The position numbers were made by a program, and so were the translations under genes. Below the pieces are notes generated by a model that worked only from the letters and a program-made list of their open reading frames with translations, had not been told where the DNA came from and made no database searches. Positions 22,271 through 32,375 of a stretch of DNA of 64,000 bases are shown here, in pieces. Numbering within the stretch: position 1 is the first letter of the stretch; each line of letters opens with the position of its first letter. Origin of the DNA: Pontederia crassipes (Eukaryota; Streptophyta; Magnoliopsida; Commelinales; Pontederiaceae). The stretch covers positions 39,906,353-39,970,352 of the forward strand of contig CM060198.1 of assembly GCA_030549335.1 (NCBI GenBank), given 5' to 3'.

Positions 22271-22534
22271 CTTCACCATCCATTACAGCATTGAAAAAAA
22301 GGGGAATAAAGAAGAAGAAAAGAAGAGGAAGAAAGAAAGAGAAGAGAAAAATTTACTCCCTCGGAATTGAAGGAAAAAGTAGGAAACATAGACGCCCAAA
22401 TTTCTATCGGCCAAGGACACTATGGATTCTTCATGGTTCCTTCCTACAGCTTCCAAATAAATCAGGTCCTATAATTTCCTTTTCTAATTTTATGTATTTC
22501 ATTATCATTTTTATATTCCTAGTAGTTTGATTTT

Positions 22535-22575
22535 CAACACTGGGGACAGTATTGAGTTCATGCTTGGAGGAGTTT
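22535..22575 (+). other. Conserved hairpin and upstream purine run
   Basis: CAACACTGGGGACAGTATTG (8-bp stem with one mismatch) is followed by TGCTTGGAGGAGTTT. It lies 0.96 kb before the true polypurine tract and matches the arrangement in five other elements. Confidence 0.65.
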
Positions 22576-23509
22576 GCAATTTCACACGTCATGCCATATC
22601 TTTCTAAATTACATTTCAAGCATACATTCTCTTCATATTTTATTTGCATATTTGCTTGCATTTCATATTTAAAGAAAATGTTTTTCATAATTGAAAATTG
22701 CATCTTATTTTCTCATATCTTAATGTTTACTTATTTTTCAAATATTATTCAAGGACATCCTATTAATTAACGAAATTTGAAGCATTATTATTTTATCATT
22801 TGAAGAAAGTTTCTTAGTGAAACTATGAATGGTTGACGATAAATTATATTCTTGCTCTTATTTTTATATTATGTATATTACCTTGATAATGATTAAATCA
22901 CTGTTGAACATTCAAGTGTAGATGAGCTTACTAATAAATAAGTACATGTAAAATTATCGTCATATACAAAAGAGGGCTAGTGGAGCCCGAAAAAGTATGA
23001 GAAGGTACAAAAAGATGTTATTTGAAACCTTGGTGAGTTCGGGTAATTTGACCCATAGAGGATTCTTGCTTGACGATCTAAGGGCAACTACTCTGGGATC
23101 CGTCGGTCGAAAGTCCATTACATGGACCACCTTGCGCAATATGGAGAAGCACATGAGTACCAAATCAGTGAAAAAGAAGGTTGAAAAAAAAGTGAAAAAA
23201 AATGATGATGAAAAGTTAAAGTAATAAATGAATAAAAGCTCATGTTACGCTTGTGTATTCAACATTGATCTTTTCATTTTGAAGAATTATTTTCTTTTTA
23301 TTCAGAACTAAATTTGGAGGAGTTTAAAAATATCTTTCATTCAGAAATTTCACAAAGCTGGGTTACTATGGAAAGTGGTGAGACACTTAGGCGATGAATG
23401 TATAAAATTTAGTGATAAGAAGAGTAGTTGAGTGACGAGGTGTAAGCGATGATTAAACATTTTGGTTGGAGCTTTGCTTCGAACATTGCTTGAGGGCAAG
23501 CAAGTATCT
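22576..23509 (+). other. 3' non-coding region of the element
   Basis: A 75-aa frame (22997-23224) rich in lysine at its end is open, but lies in the stretch that is untranslated in related elements and resembles no known protein. Otherwise I see only AT-rich sequence up to the tract. Confidence 0.45.
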
Positions 23510-23524
23510 AAGCTTGGGGGAGTT
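23510..23524 (+). other. Polypurine tract
   Basis: AAGCTTGGGGGAGTT lies directly before the 3' LTR, preceded by GAGGGCAAGCAAGTATC. It is the unmutated form of the motif. Confidence 0.85.
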
Positions 23525-25113
23525 TGATGCATTCAAAATACAACATATAATTAATCATGATTTAATTACATTTCGATTCCTTTTCATATAGCATGCATCA
23601 TTTTCTGACCTTATTTGCTTTAATTTTATAAAAATGGAAATCTACCCAAATTGTTTGTTTTATTGTAGAAAATTGAAGAGAATTGAGTCAGGAATCCACA
23701 AAAACAAACGGTACTCAAATCAGAGAGCAAACGGAACTAGAAAGTGGAAATTCGTAAAGGCTGCTAATGTTGAATTGAATATAACGGGCCATTATATGAC
23801 CGTAACGGCAGTAACACAAGGGGGCGAAGAACATGTTATGTCCCATTAAAAGGACCAATTTTGAGTCAGAATCTGGTTTGGACACTGTAAGAGCCGTTAA
23901 ATCTATGTTATGGACCGTTATGAGGTTTTTTTCGAGATTTCTTCGACTTTTCTTAGGGATTTCAATTTCAGATCGAACTCAAACTTTATCCTAAACCTCA
24001 GGAATGATTAAGAAACATATTTACTCAGACTTGAAAGAGTTTTGGATGGATTTAAAGACATATCAAAGTCTATTCCGAATTTACTTGTTTTAATACAAAA
24101 AGACTTTAAATCAAATCGAAACTCTACGAAAACACTTGGGACCCCTGGAGGTTATAAATAAAGGTCCTAGAAGACAAAAAAATGTGTGCTTGGGTGCTTG
24201 GTGGTTCTTGGGTGTGCTTGAGACCTAGAAGCCTTGTCATATTGTAGAAAGCGAATTTCAATGGTCCAGAGATCCCGAAGGCTGAGAATTCTTCTTCTAT
24301 CTTTTATTTGGATGCTCTTTTACCTAATTATTATACTTTATTATTTTTGTAATAGTGATTTATATTCTTTTTAAGAAGAAAAACTATTTGAACCTTGTTA
24401 TTAGTTGAGTTAATTAAACTTTTCGGCTTCTTTTCATTATGCATGTTGAGTTCATTTCCTTTTGATAAGCAATTTTATTTCTGAGATTATATTACAAACC
24501 TGTACGAGGAGTGATTAGTTTCAAGAATTATTATTGGTTTGATAATTGATCTTTTACTTGTAAGTTGAAGCATACATAATGCGTGTTTGATAACTCGACA
24601 TTTGTGCCGAATTTCATGTGGTCTATTATTCTGTCCAGATTTAGAGGTGAGTAATACTGTAGGAGATACACACTCATGCATATTAATTCTCTTTAAAATT
24701 AATAATTGACTTGTCTTTGCTGTTGTTAGTTTTATTAGAAGTTAAGGTAGTTTGGTTTGCTCGTTTTGAGAGGTCAATACTTTAGATACTCCTAATCCGT
24801 CATAAGAATTGAAATTATTATTTATTGTTATAACTCAACCATTACAGAGGGTCATACACTTTTATCTTTATATTAATCATCCATAATTCTCTAGGCTCAA
24901 CACCAATTTATTTTATTTGTTTATCAGTTATTTTCTGCATCTTTAATTTTATGTTTTCTCACCACAAAATCATTTTCTTCTCCAAGTAGATTATTGAGGT
25001 AGATTAGATTTAACTAGTTCGTCATGGGTTCAACACTGTACTCTCTACTTTAATACTTGATAGACTAGTGCACTTACTAGCGGATTAATTTTCCTACAAC
25101 TTTTTACGCATCA
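23525..25113 (+). repeat. 3' LTR of the non-autonomous element
   Basis: It starts TGATGCATTCAAAATACAAC and ends TTTTTACGCATCA. By eye about nine bases in ten agree with the 5' LTR outside the indels, so the insertion is not recent. TATA box at 24153-24160. Confidence 0.9.
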
Positions 25114-25118
25114 ACGAG
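25114..25118. repeat. Target-site duplication, right (ACGAG)
   Basis: Follows the terminal CATCA and differs from the left copy GCGAG by one base. Element B sequence resumes afterwards. Confidence 0.65.
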
Positions 25119-25264
25119 GTTTCAGAATGAATGTTTTTAGCGAGTCAGTTAGTGTGGGTTGAAGGAATTTCATCGCGAAATCCCAAACGTCACATGCAAG
25201 GAGATTGGATGAAATGGAGGCTGACGTCATGCACTTTATAGCTAAAAAGGATATCTTGAGCTGA

Positions 25265-25300
25265 GGTGTGGTAGGTTTATTTAGTTGGGCTGTCTCCCAA
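25265..25300 (-). other. Pol-end motif of B
   Basis: The minus strand shows AAAGCATTATTGGGAGACAGCCCAAC, the equivalent of the GGGAGGCAACCC block that follows integrase in the other copies. Confidence 0.6.
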
Positions 25301-25329
25301 TAATGCTTTTGTTTAAAGTCATTTGCTTG

Positions 25330-26490
25330 ACTCAACGACTACTGTTTCATTGAGCTGCTTGCGGATATATGACCTCTTTTAAAACTTCTTCTCCTGAGTT
25401 ATACAATTTTTGTCATTGTTCGTTGACTTTGAAAGTTTTTTACTTACCATTTTTTTCGACTGATCCATGGGGATAGATTTTTTTGACAATGAATGGTCCT
25501 CACCACCTCGTCCGAAGCTTGTCAGGAAAAAGTCATAAGTAGGAATTAAACAATAGAACTTGATCACCTTCATTGAAGTTGTTCCGCAAGGTTTGGCTAT
25601 CATGCCATTTCTTTGTACACTCCTTATAGATGCGAGAATTGTTGTTTGCATGTGACTGGAGCTCGTCCAATTGCAGGAGTCATTTTCCTATCTTTTTCCT
25701 ATCGTTGCTTGGGAATTCATTAAATTTTAATGGCCCAGAATACTTTATGTTCCATTTCTACTAGTAGTTGACAATTCTTGTCGTAAATCAGTCGTAATGG
25801 TGTTGTCCCAATTGGTGTCTTATATTGGTGTGATACACCATAATACTTCATTGATTTTCGCGCTCCAATCTTTTATGGTTGTTAAAACTATTTTTTTTCA
25901 AAATCATTTTGATCTCCCTCTTTGAAACTTTACCTTGTCCATTGGTTTGCGGATGATATGTAGACGACACCCGATGCTTGACTCCATATTTGAGTAACAA
26001 GTTTTCAAAGCTTCATTCTATAAAATGGGAGCCTCCATCGTTGATAACCAGTCCGGGTACTCCAAATCTCGAGAAGATGATATCATTGGAAAGCTTGACC
26101 ACGGACTCAGAGTCTGCCGCAATTGTGTGAACTTCTTCAATCCAATTTGAGACATATTCTACTTCTAAGAGGATGAATTTGTATCCAAATGAAGTTGGGA
26201 AAGATCCTGTATAATCAATTTCCCAAACATCAAAGATTTCAACTTTGAGTATGGATTGCTGAGGTGTTTCATTTCTTCGACCAATGTTCCCTGTCCGTTG
26301 ACAGTTATCATGAGATTTATGAGTTTGAAAGCATCTTTGAACAAGATTGGCAAGTAAAATCCAGCTTGAAGTACCTTCGAGGCGGTTTTCAGATGTCCCC
26401 CATGCCCACCATAAAGGGATGAGTGACACTCCTTAAGTATGTCGCCTTGCTCTTCCTTTGGTATACATCGACGGAACATGCCATCCATGC
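25330..26490 (-). pseudogene. Integrase of Athila element B
   Basis: DNA-joining enzyme of the element. Frame 26165-26488 carries the zinc-binding start (ECHSSLYGGHGGHLKTASK). A one-base shift near 26330 moves to frame 26013-26429 with CQRTGNIGRRNE, IFDVWEIDYTGSFPTSFG and IIFSRFGVPGLVINDGGSHF. Two of the three catalytic acids (in EIDYTG and INDGG) are present. The region with the third Glu (near 25930) and the C-terminal GPF motif (near 25490) follow in other frames. The end at about 25330 is followed by the pol-end block. Frameshifts and stops make it inactive. Confidence 0.8.
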
Positions 26491-26572
26491 ACTTCTTGGA
26501 AAGGAATGGTTCATCCCAGAAGTAGTGCTTAATGTCTGAAAAGAACTTCTTTTCTTGTTGGGAAAGGTCAGG

Positions 26573-27001
26573 TCATAGAATTATAAATGCCAAATAGTTG
26601 GCATAGTCAGCAAACCAAGGAAGCTCCTCAGCTTTGATTGAAAATAGATAATCATCAGGGAAAGAATCATTGATGCTCTGAGTCTCGTCGGGGTGACTTT
26701 CTCTCTTAGATAGCTGAAGACAAGAGAGGTGATCCACAACACAATTCTCTGCTACCTTTTTGTCTTTGATTTCCAAATAAAATTCTTGAAGTAGCAGAAT
26801 CCACCTTATAAGTCTAAGCCTTGCATCCTTCTTGGAGATTAGGTGTCGAATTGCTTGGTGATCTTTATATATGATAACTTTTGATCCTACTAAGTAAGAC
26901 CTATATTTGTCGATGGAAAATACAATAGTCAAGAATTCCTTCTCGATTGTGGCATAATTAATCTGAGCTTCATCGAGAGTCCGACTAGCATAGTAACTCA
27001 C
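26573..27001 (-). pseudogene. RNase H domain of B
   Basis: A 142-aa open frame: [20 protein letters not shown], then [20 protein letters not shown] and [16 protein letters not shown], then VVDHLSCLQ. These are the conserved blocks of the Gypsy RNase H that removes RNA from the RNA:DNA hybrid, with the Glu of TIEKE, the Asp of YKDH and the Asp of VDHLS visible. The stretch after VVDHLS is the connector towards integrase. The frame itself is uninterrupted, but it is isolated from RT by stops upstream. Confidence 0.8.
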
Positions 27002-27960
27002 ATGTTATTTCTTATCCTTCCTCTACCCAAGCACAACTCCAATAACTTGGTCACTAGAATCACACATTATTTCGAATGGTAATGACCAATCGAGTGGCTG
27101 AATAATTGGGGTTGATGTGAGTGCTTTTTTTCAATGTGTCGAAGGCCCTATTACATTCTTCATCAAATATAAAATCTGCTTCCTTTGATAAAATTTTTGT
27201 CAATGGCCATGCGATGAGTGAAAAATCTTTAATGGATCGCCTGTAGAACCCTGGGTGGTGGAGAAAGTTTCTGGCTCCATTAATACTAGAGGGTGGAGGG
27301 AGTTTCTCTATTACTTATGTTTTTGCCTTGTCAACTTCATTGCCTCTTCCAAAAATAATAAGGCCTAGCACTACACCTTCCTACACCATAAAATGGAATT
27401 TCTCCCAATTCGATATCAAATTTGTTTTAGCACATCTCAGTAGAACTTTACACATATTGTTTAGACAGTCGTCGAATGAAGTTCCATAGACTGAAAAGTC
27501 AACCATGAACACTTCCATGATTTCTTCAATGAAGTAAGAGAAGATGGACAACATGCATCTTTGAAAGCTTCCCATAGCATTACATTATCCAAAGGGCATT
27601 CTTCGATAAGCAAAAGTTCCATATGGACACATGAAGGAGGAGTTGGATGTGTGAGAATCTATAGGATTCCAGAGAATCCATCCAAGTAGCAAAAATAAGA
27701 GTGATTTGACAATCTTTCTAGCATTTATTCAATGAAGGGTTATGGGAAGTGATATTTTCTTGTGGCCTTACTCAACGTCCTAACATCAATACACATTCTC
27801 CATCCTATGACTGTGCTTGTGGAGATGAGCTTGTCTAAGTCAGTTTTAATTACAGTCATACCACCTTTCTTTGGCATGTCCTACACAGGGGTGCACCCAT
27901 TGACTGTCAAAAATTGGATATATAATACCTGCATCTAGTAACTTGAGTACTTCTTTCTTC
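27002..27960 (-). pseudogene. Reverse transcriptase palm and thumb of B
   Basis: Copies element RNA into DNA. Decayed frames contain CPYGTFAYRRMPFG (near 27620), FQRCMLSIFSYFIEEIMEVF and FMVDFSVYGTSFDDCLNN (frame 27381-27575), then a thumb region with IEKLPPP and PLTKILSKE (27150-27330). The catalytic FMDD/YMDD box reads FMVD, so the first catalytic Asp is replaced by Val. Several stops lie between the blocks. Confidence 0.8.
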
Positions 27961-28443
27961 AAACCTCATGACTCGATTAAGTCTTCTTTGTCCTTCAATG
28001 GTTGGCTGAAAGTCCTTCTCCATGGGAATACGATGCATGCAAGCAGAATGATTAATTCCCTTGAGGTCATCAAGGGTGTATCCTATAACATGCTTGTATA
28101 ATCTGAGTTTGGAAAGTAACTTCTGGAGCTGTCTTGAATCCAAATTTGCATTGACGATGATCGCATACGTGGAATCTTCTCCTATGAATTCATAACTAAG
28201 ATTTTGGGAGAGTTTCTTGAGTTCATGTTTTGGATGCTTCTTTAATTTTGGCTCCTTGTTAGACTCTATGAATTGAGCTTCTTCACGGTTGTTGGTACTT
28301 TCAGATTGTGAAGGTACAAGGTAGCTGGTTAGAATTTTAGCTTCATCCTTATACCATAAACATGATTCTTGAGCCTTGAGCGAAATCTTTAAAGGATCCG
28401 TGATGTGAATAATAGATGCAACTTTTTGAACTAAAGGATCCAC
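27907..28443 (-). pseudogene. Protease-RT linker and RT N-terminus of B
   Basis: A 178-aa open frame. It contains LKKLSQNLSYEFIGEDSTYA, HVIGYTLDDLKGINHSACMH and EGQRRLNRVMR, the linker and first RT motifs of Athila pol. The matching fragment in copy (i) at 6857-6850 region is far more damaged. A shift near 27960 leads into the palm frame. It abuts the protease upstream with overlap of a second frame (28349-28594). Confidence 0.75.
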
Positions 28444-28960
28444 ATGTTCTAGTTGAAAAGTGATATCCTTCCATATTCGGACAATTCATGATATGATTGA
28501 GTCTAAACTCGATTATATCATGGCCAATTCGGAATTTTAGATGACCATGTTTCACATCTATCACTGCTCCTACGGTAGCTAAGAAGGTTCCCAAACGTCT
28601 GCAAGTATGTAGAAATCTTTGACCTTGATATGTATAACCTCCAGAATTCCTTGAGGTATTTTGATGGATTGTTTTGTTAACTAGAGGGACATAGTGGTAG
28701 GCTTGATGTTACAAACTTCGAGCTTTCTACATAGTGAGAGTGGAATGACACTCACAGAGGCTCCTAAGTCACGAAGAGCTCTCTGAATTCATTTGTTCCC
28801 AATTTCACAGTATATGGAGAAACTTCCTTGGTCCTTGAGTTTTGGTAGCAATCTATTTTGAATTATGGCCCTTGCTTTAGCTGTCAATGCCACTATTTTT
28901 TTCTCTTGGATTTTCCTCTTTTTGTATAGAATATCCTTGAGAATTTGACATAAGCTTGAA
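28444..28960 (-). pseudogene. Aspartic protease of B
   Basis: The minus strand around 28720-28880 reads LKDQGSFSIYCEIGNK, a stop, then ALRDLGASVSVIPLSLCRKL, with the DLGAS active site intact. Frame 28349-28594 follows with GTFLATVGAVIDVKHGHLKF. It cleaves the polyprotein in a working element. The stop between GNK and IQRA and a frame change disable it. Confidence 0.75.
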
Positions 28961-29050
28961 TGGCTTCCATGAAAGATACATTGATATAGATCTATTGTCG
29001 TATTTCAAGGAATTTGCTGAATTGTTGATCTTGCTGACTTTTTTCAAAAG
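28961..29050 (-). pseudogene. gag-protease transition of B
   Basis: The minus strand reads a KSQQDQQFSKFL-like stretch and a following region equal to the PFPQRL...FLE block of other copies. It is separated from the rest of gag by the insertion at about 29051-29305. Confidence 0.55.
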
Positions 29051-29305
29051 TTTTGCACTATGTTTAGGTTGAGGTCAAAGGAGGGTAAAGAGGTGGAAGG
29101 GAAGGAAAAAGAATAATTCTCCCATGTTTGGATAAAATTTTAATGGAGGGGAATCTCCATTTTTTCCTCTCCATTCCCCTCCATTTGTGCTATTTTATTT
29201 CAACCCCAAAATGGGGTGTAAAAATTCCCTTCCCTTTCCTCTCTTTATATTCCCATTTTCTTCCCTTCCCCTCAATGAGCCTTCATCCAGACAAACCATT
29301 AGGGA
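29051..29305. mobile_element. Probable MITE inserted in gag of B
   Basis: About 250 bp of CT/GA-rich sequence absent from the equivalent place in copy (i). The two ends are imperfect inverted repeats (GTTTAGGTTGAGG...GGAAGGGAAGG on the left; the complement of the right end starts GTTTGTCTGGATG...GAGGGGAAGGGAAG). No coding capacity. The target duplication and superfamily are not clear. Confidence 0.45.
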
Positions 29306-30522
29306 AAAGTACTCGTGGAGAGTAATTTGAGGGAACTTCTAAAATCTTGGGGTTCTTAACTTCATTTTGATCCTTCAGCCTTGTATTTGGGAGAGTTTCT
29401 CCCTCTTGCGTGTCAACTTCTTGGCCTTTGGATTTCAAAACTTCAGCCTTTGATCTCCTTGTGTCTTCTGCTATTCATCCACTTCTCAGTGTTACATTCT
29501 GCACTTGCTCTTTTGGATTTTGTTCCGATAACCCTGGTAGGATTTCCAGTTGCTTAGAAAAAGATGCAGCTTTCTGGGCTATTTGTGTTTCCAACATCTT
29601 GTTATGAACCGAGAGATTCTCAATTTTATCGAACATCTTCTGCATTAGGCTGTCTTGTTTGGACATGTACTTCTCCATCATTAATTCTAGTTTTCTTGTT
29701 GAAGATTGACCTTGCTCGAGGGTGAATTCTGAGATTGCACCCTTTGTTGAGGCAGCTTGTTTTGCCAAGCAGGAGTTCACTAATGGTTGTCCCTGTGTGA
29801 GAATTTTGGGTTGTTTCTCCATCCTGAATTATAGTTGTTGGAGTATGGATCATTATTAGGATTGTATGTTCCAACAATGTTTGCTGGATGTTGGTTTACT
29901 TGTTGTTGTTTCAATAACTCGTAGTGAATCCAAATATGATCTGGCAGTCCACATATCTCGCAATTTCTGGATTCCATGTTGACAATAGTGGTAGCCTCTT
30001 TGACACCTAGTCCACTAATGGCTTTCTGAACAATAAGATCTACCATGGATGAGAAGTCCTCACCACTGAATTGTGTATCAACGGATGCAACTAGGTCACT
30101 TGATCTTGAATGAGCCAAGAAACGTTGATTCTTAGCTATCTTGCCTATTAGCCTATAGGCCTCATCGACATTTTTCTTTATGAAGACCATCTGTGACATT
30201 GTCAAGAGCCATTTTCAAAGTGTAATTAAGACCATTGTGGAAAGATTGTACAAGAATCCATTTGCTCAGTCCATGATGACGGCATGATCTTAGTAGTGCT
30301 TTGAACATCTGTCATGCTTCATTCAAAGTCTCCTAAACTTTCTGAGCAAATCTGATAACTTGGTTTCTAATTTTGATTGTTTTGGAAAGTATTCTGACAG
30401 GAACGCACCAGTTGTTCCCATGTACTCAACTCTCTGGGTTCAAGGGATTGCAGCCATTGTTTTGCCTTTCCTCTCAATGAAAATGAGAATACTCTCAATC
30501 AGCGCTTCAAGTCAAACAATTG
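29306..30522 (-). pseudogene. Gag of Athila element B
   Basis: The structural protein that packages element RNA. From the upper end the minus strand gives FSFSLRGKAKQWLQSLEP (capsid core, ~30440-30500), EAYRLIGKIAKNQRFLAHS (frame 29780-30205), a decayed CCHC knuckle (CEICGLPDHIWIH, with the last Cys replaced by Tyr), a coiled stretch ending ENLSVHNKMLETQIAQ, and the Athila signature NVTLRSG followed by a stop at 29475-29477. The frame then stays open to the MITE. The N-terminus before FSLRGKA is missing: at about 30522 the sequence switches to the C-type gag region. Confidence 0.8.
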
Positions 30523-31548
30523 TGAAATTGGTTTCAAGCAGTAAACATTCCTAATTCTTGCCTTCAAATTCAACTATACATTTCTCCTTCGAAATGCCTT
30601 CTATGTATTGAGCTGTAGCTTTCTTCTTAGCCTTCTTCTCTTCATTATCCAAGTTGATCTTCTCAGCTTCTATAATATGAAATTTAACAAAAGGTTTAGC
30701 AATAGAGGGTTCATGACTTGCACTTTCATGTGGTATGCTTGACTTTGATCCTTAGGCATAGCTTCATTTTGTTTAGAAAATTTGTCATGTGACTGCTGAA
30801 GTATTTTGGTTCTTTAAGATTTTATTATAAGCTTTTAGGCCCTCAATCTTAACAAACAACTCCCTTGTTGATTCATTATGCCATTCATGTTTCTTAATCC
30901 ACTTCTCCATCATTAACTCCATGTAGATTTTTTCTTCGTATGGGACTATTCATTTGTTGGCAGATTCTAAAATGTAGCTTGCTGAATTAAACTTCTAACA
31001 GCCTAGATTGTGTGTGGAGTCCTTCCACTTTCACCGACACCCCTCCATCTTCTCATTTTACTTCTTTTTCTGGTATACCATGTTTTGAATCATGGACCAG
31101 TTTGAGTTCTTCTATAGATGTTGTTGGCTGGTGTTGATGTTGAAACTTAGGTGGAATGACATTTGTAGATGCGGCTGAAAGAAATTATTCTATTTGAGAA
31201 TTCAGCTGAGGGTATGCACCTAACATTTGATCTTGATCATAAATTGTAGCATGATAGTGTTGTCCATTCCAAAAGATATTGTTTTGATTATTCTATGGAT
31301 TTTGATCTTGGGGATATGGATTAGAAAATTGACTACTCCATTGGCTGCTATGATTTTCCCCGGAATGAAATTGCTTATATGGCATATCTTAACCATAGGA
31401 ATGCAATAGACTGCAATAAGCTTGAAATGTTGCAGGAGATATCAATTTGAACTTTGCAATTGCATTACCTACTATGGTTTCAACTCTTGAAACAAAGTTG
31501 TCTGATGCAGGCTTTAGTAGCTTTGATTCTAGCGCTGGATAAATGCCA
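30523..31548 (-). pseudogene. C-type gag-like region at the 5' end of B (chimera)
   Basis: This stretch is a diverged copy of 13300-14312, including ASDNFVSRVETIVGN (near 31490), HSSQWSSQFSNPYPQDQNP (near 31310) and the GNNKECSAAE-type region (near 30560). Here it leads straight into the capsid region of Athila gag. B thus carries a 5' end like that of the pol-less element C. All frames are interrupted. Confidence 0.6.
31533..31548 (-). other. Decayed tRNA-Asp primer-binding site of B
   Basis: The minus strand reads TGGCATTTATCCAGCG right after the LTR end at 31550. It resembles the decayed site TGGCATCATTACCAGGG at 60258, with one base missing. Confidence 0.5.
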
Positions 31549-31549
31549 T

Positions 31550-32375
31550 TGAAATTAGATTTTATACTCTATAGCCTACACTTATGCAAGCATACAGGTC
31601 GAGTAAAAACCACGAGTGTTGTAACCCCATTGACTTAGGTTAGTTCTCATTTAATATATCTAGAGATGTCACAATGTTCAGTTGAATAAATAATAAAGAA
31701 AAGTGATGATATAAGAAGGGAGCTCCATAGTGCTGAATCGATAACTACTACGAGAGCAATTCTTGTACAAGGTAAATGATCTCACGATTCTAACAATTAA
31801 GAATAGTCTATTCTATCCTCTCTTTCAAAGATCCCTCTCTGAATGATAAGGATTATGTCAAATATAGTTAGGGTAGAATCCAATGATCTACCGATCTCTT
31901 GACTTAGATCTTTTGAAAGTTGATCTCTTGATTCTTAGCAACTAACAACAGATGATTCTAATATGACATGAAAATCAACACTTAGATGATTACCCGCATT
32001 GCAGACTTTCGCCTCACAATGTAGATAAATAGACCTCTCGGCCTCTTCAAGGCCTCACAATTATTCATGATATGTGAACTATCTTTTCTCTCGAACAAGA
32101 TAGAATAGTAGAAATGTTTTGTCAATGATATAGAAGTTAAAAGCATCATCAGAATCGTTAACGATCTAGCACATATCAAGACAAGTAAACATCCAAGTAT
32201 CCAGCAATACGAATTAAACCACAACAATTATTCAATCCATCACAGAGAAAGAGACATGTTTAACTAGACATCGGCTTCAACAAAACTCAAAAAAGTTTCT
32301 TCATTGATCCTCCTCCTTTTTCTCTTGTCCTTCTACTCCTTCCAAAATGATCTTTTCAGTTGCCCCCAAGCTGGC
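31550..32375 (-). repeat. 5' LTR of B, inner part
   Basis: Aligns with 14315 to about 15187 of the B/C LTR (for example GTCACAATGTTC and TCATTGATCCTCCTCC). It is interrupted at 32375 by chromovirus E and resumes at 41403, with about 80-95 bases of the LTR lost at the insertion point. Confidence 0.75.

Larger units (their letters stand above)
17670..25113 (+). mobile_element. Complete non-autonomous Gypsy-type LTR element
   Basis: A 7444-bp element with both LTRs, a tRNA-Asp primer site, a polypurine tract and a 5-bp target-site duplication (one mismatch). It is inserted in the pol/ORF-1 spacer of Athila element B in the opposite orientation. The LTR ends form a perfect TGATG/CATCA inverted repeat. 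The 4.3-kb interior has one long ORF (19382-20377) and a 1.4-kb array of TCACGGGTCGT motifs but no protease, RT, RNase H or integrase. It must have been moved by proteins supplied in trans. Primer site and polypurine tract are of the Athila type. It is the best delimited element in the window. Confidence 0.85.

Noticed and set aside
22078..22530. 150-aa plus-strand frame with a very basic middle and hydrophobic end
   Set aside because: It starts inside the TCACGGGTCGT array and runs through a purine-rich leader-like stretch. No conservation can be shown from one copy.
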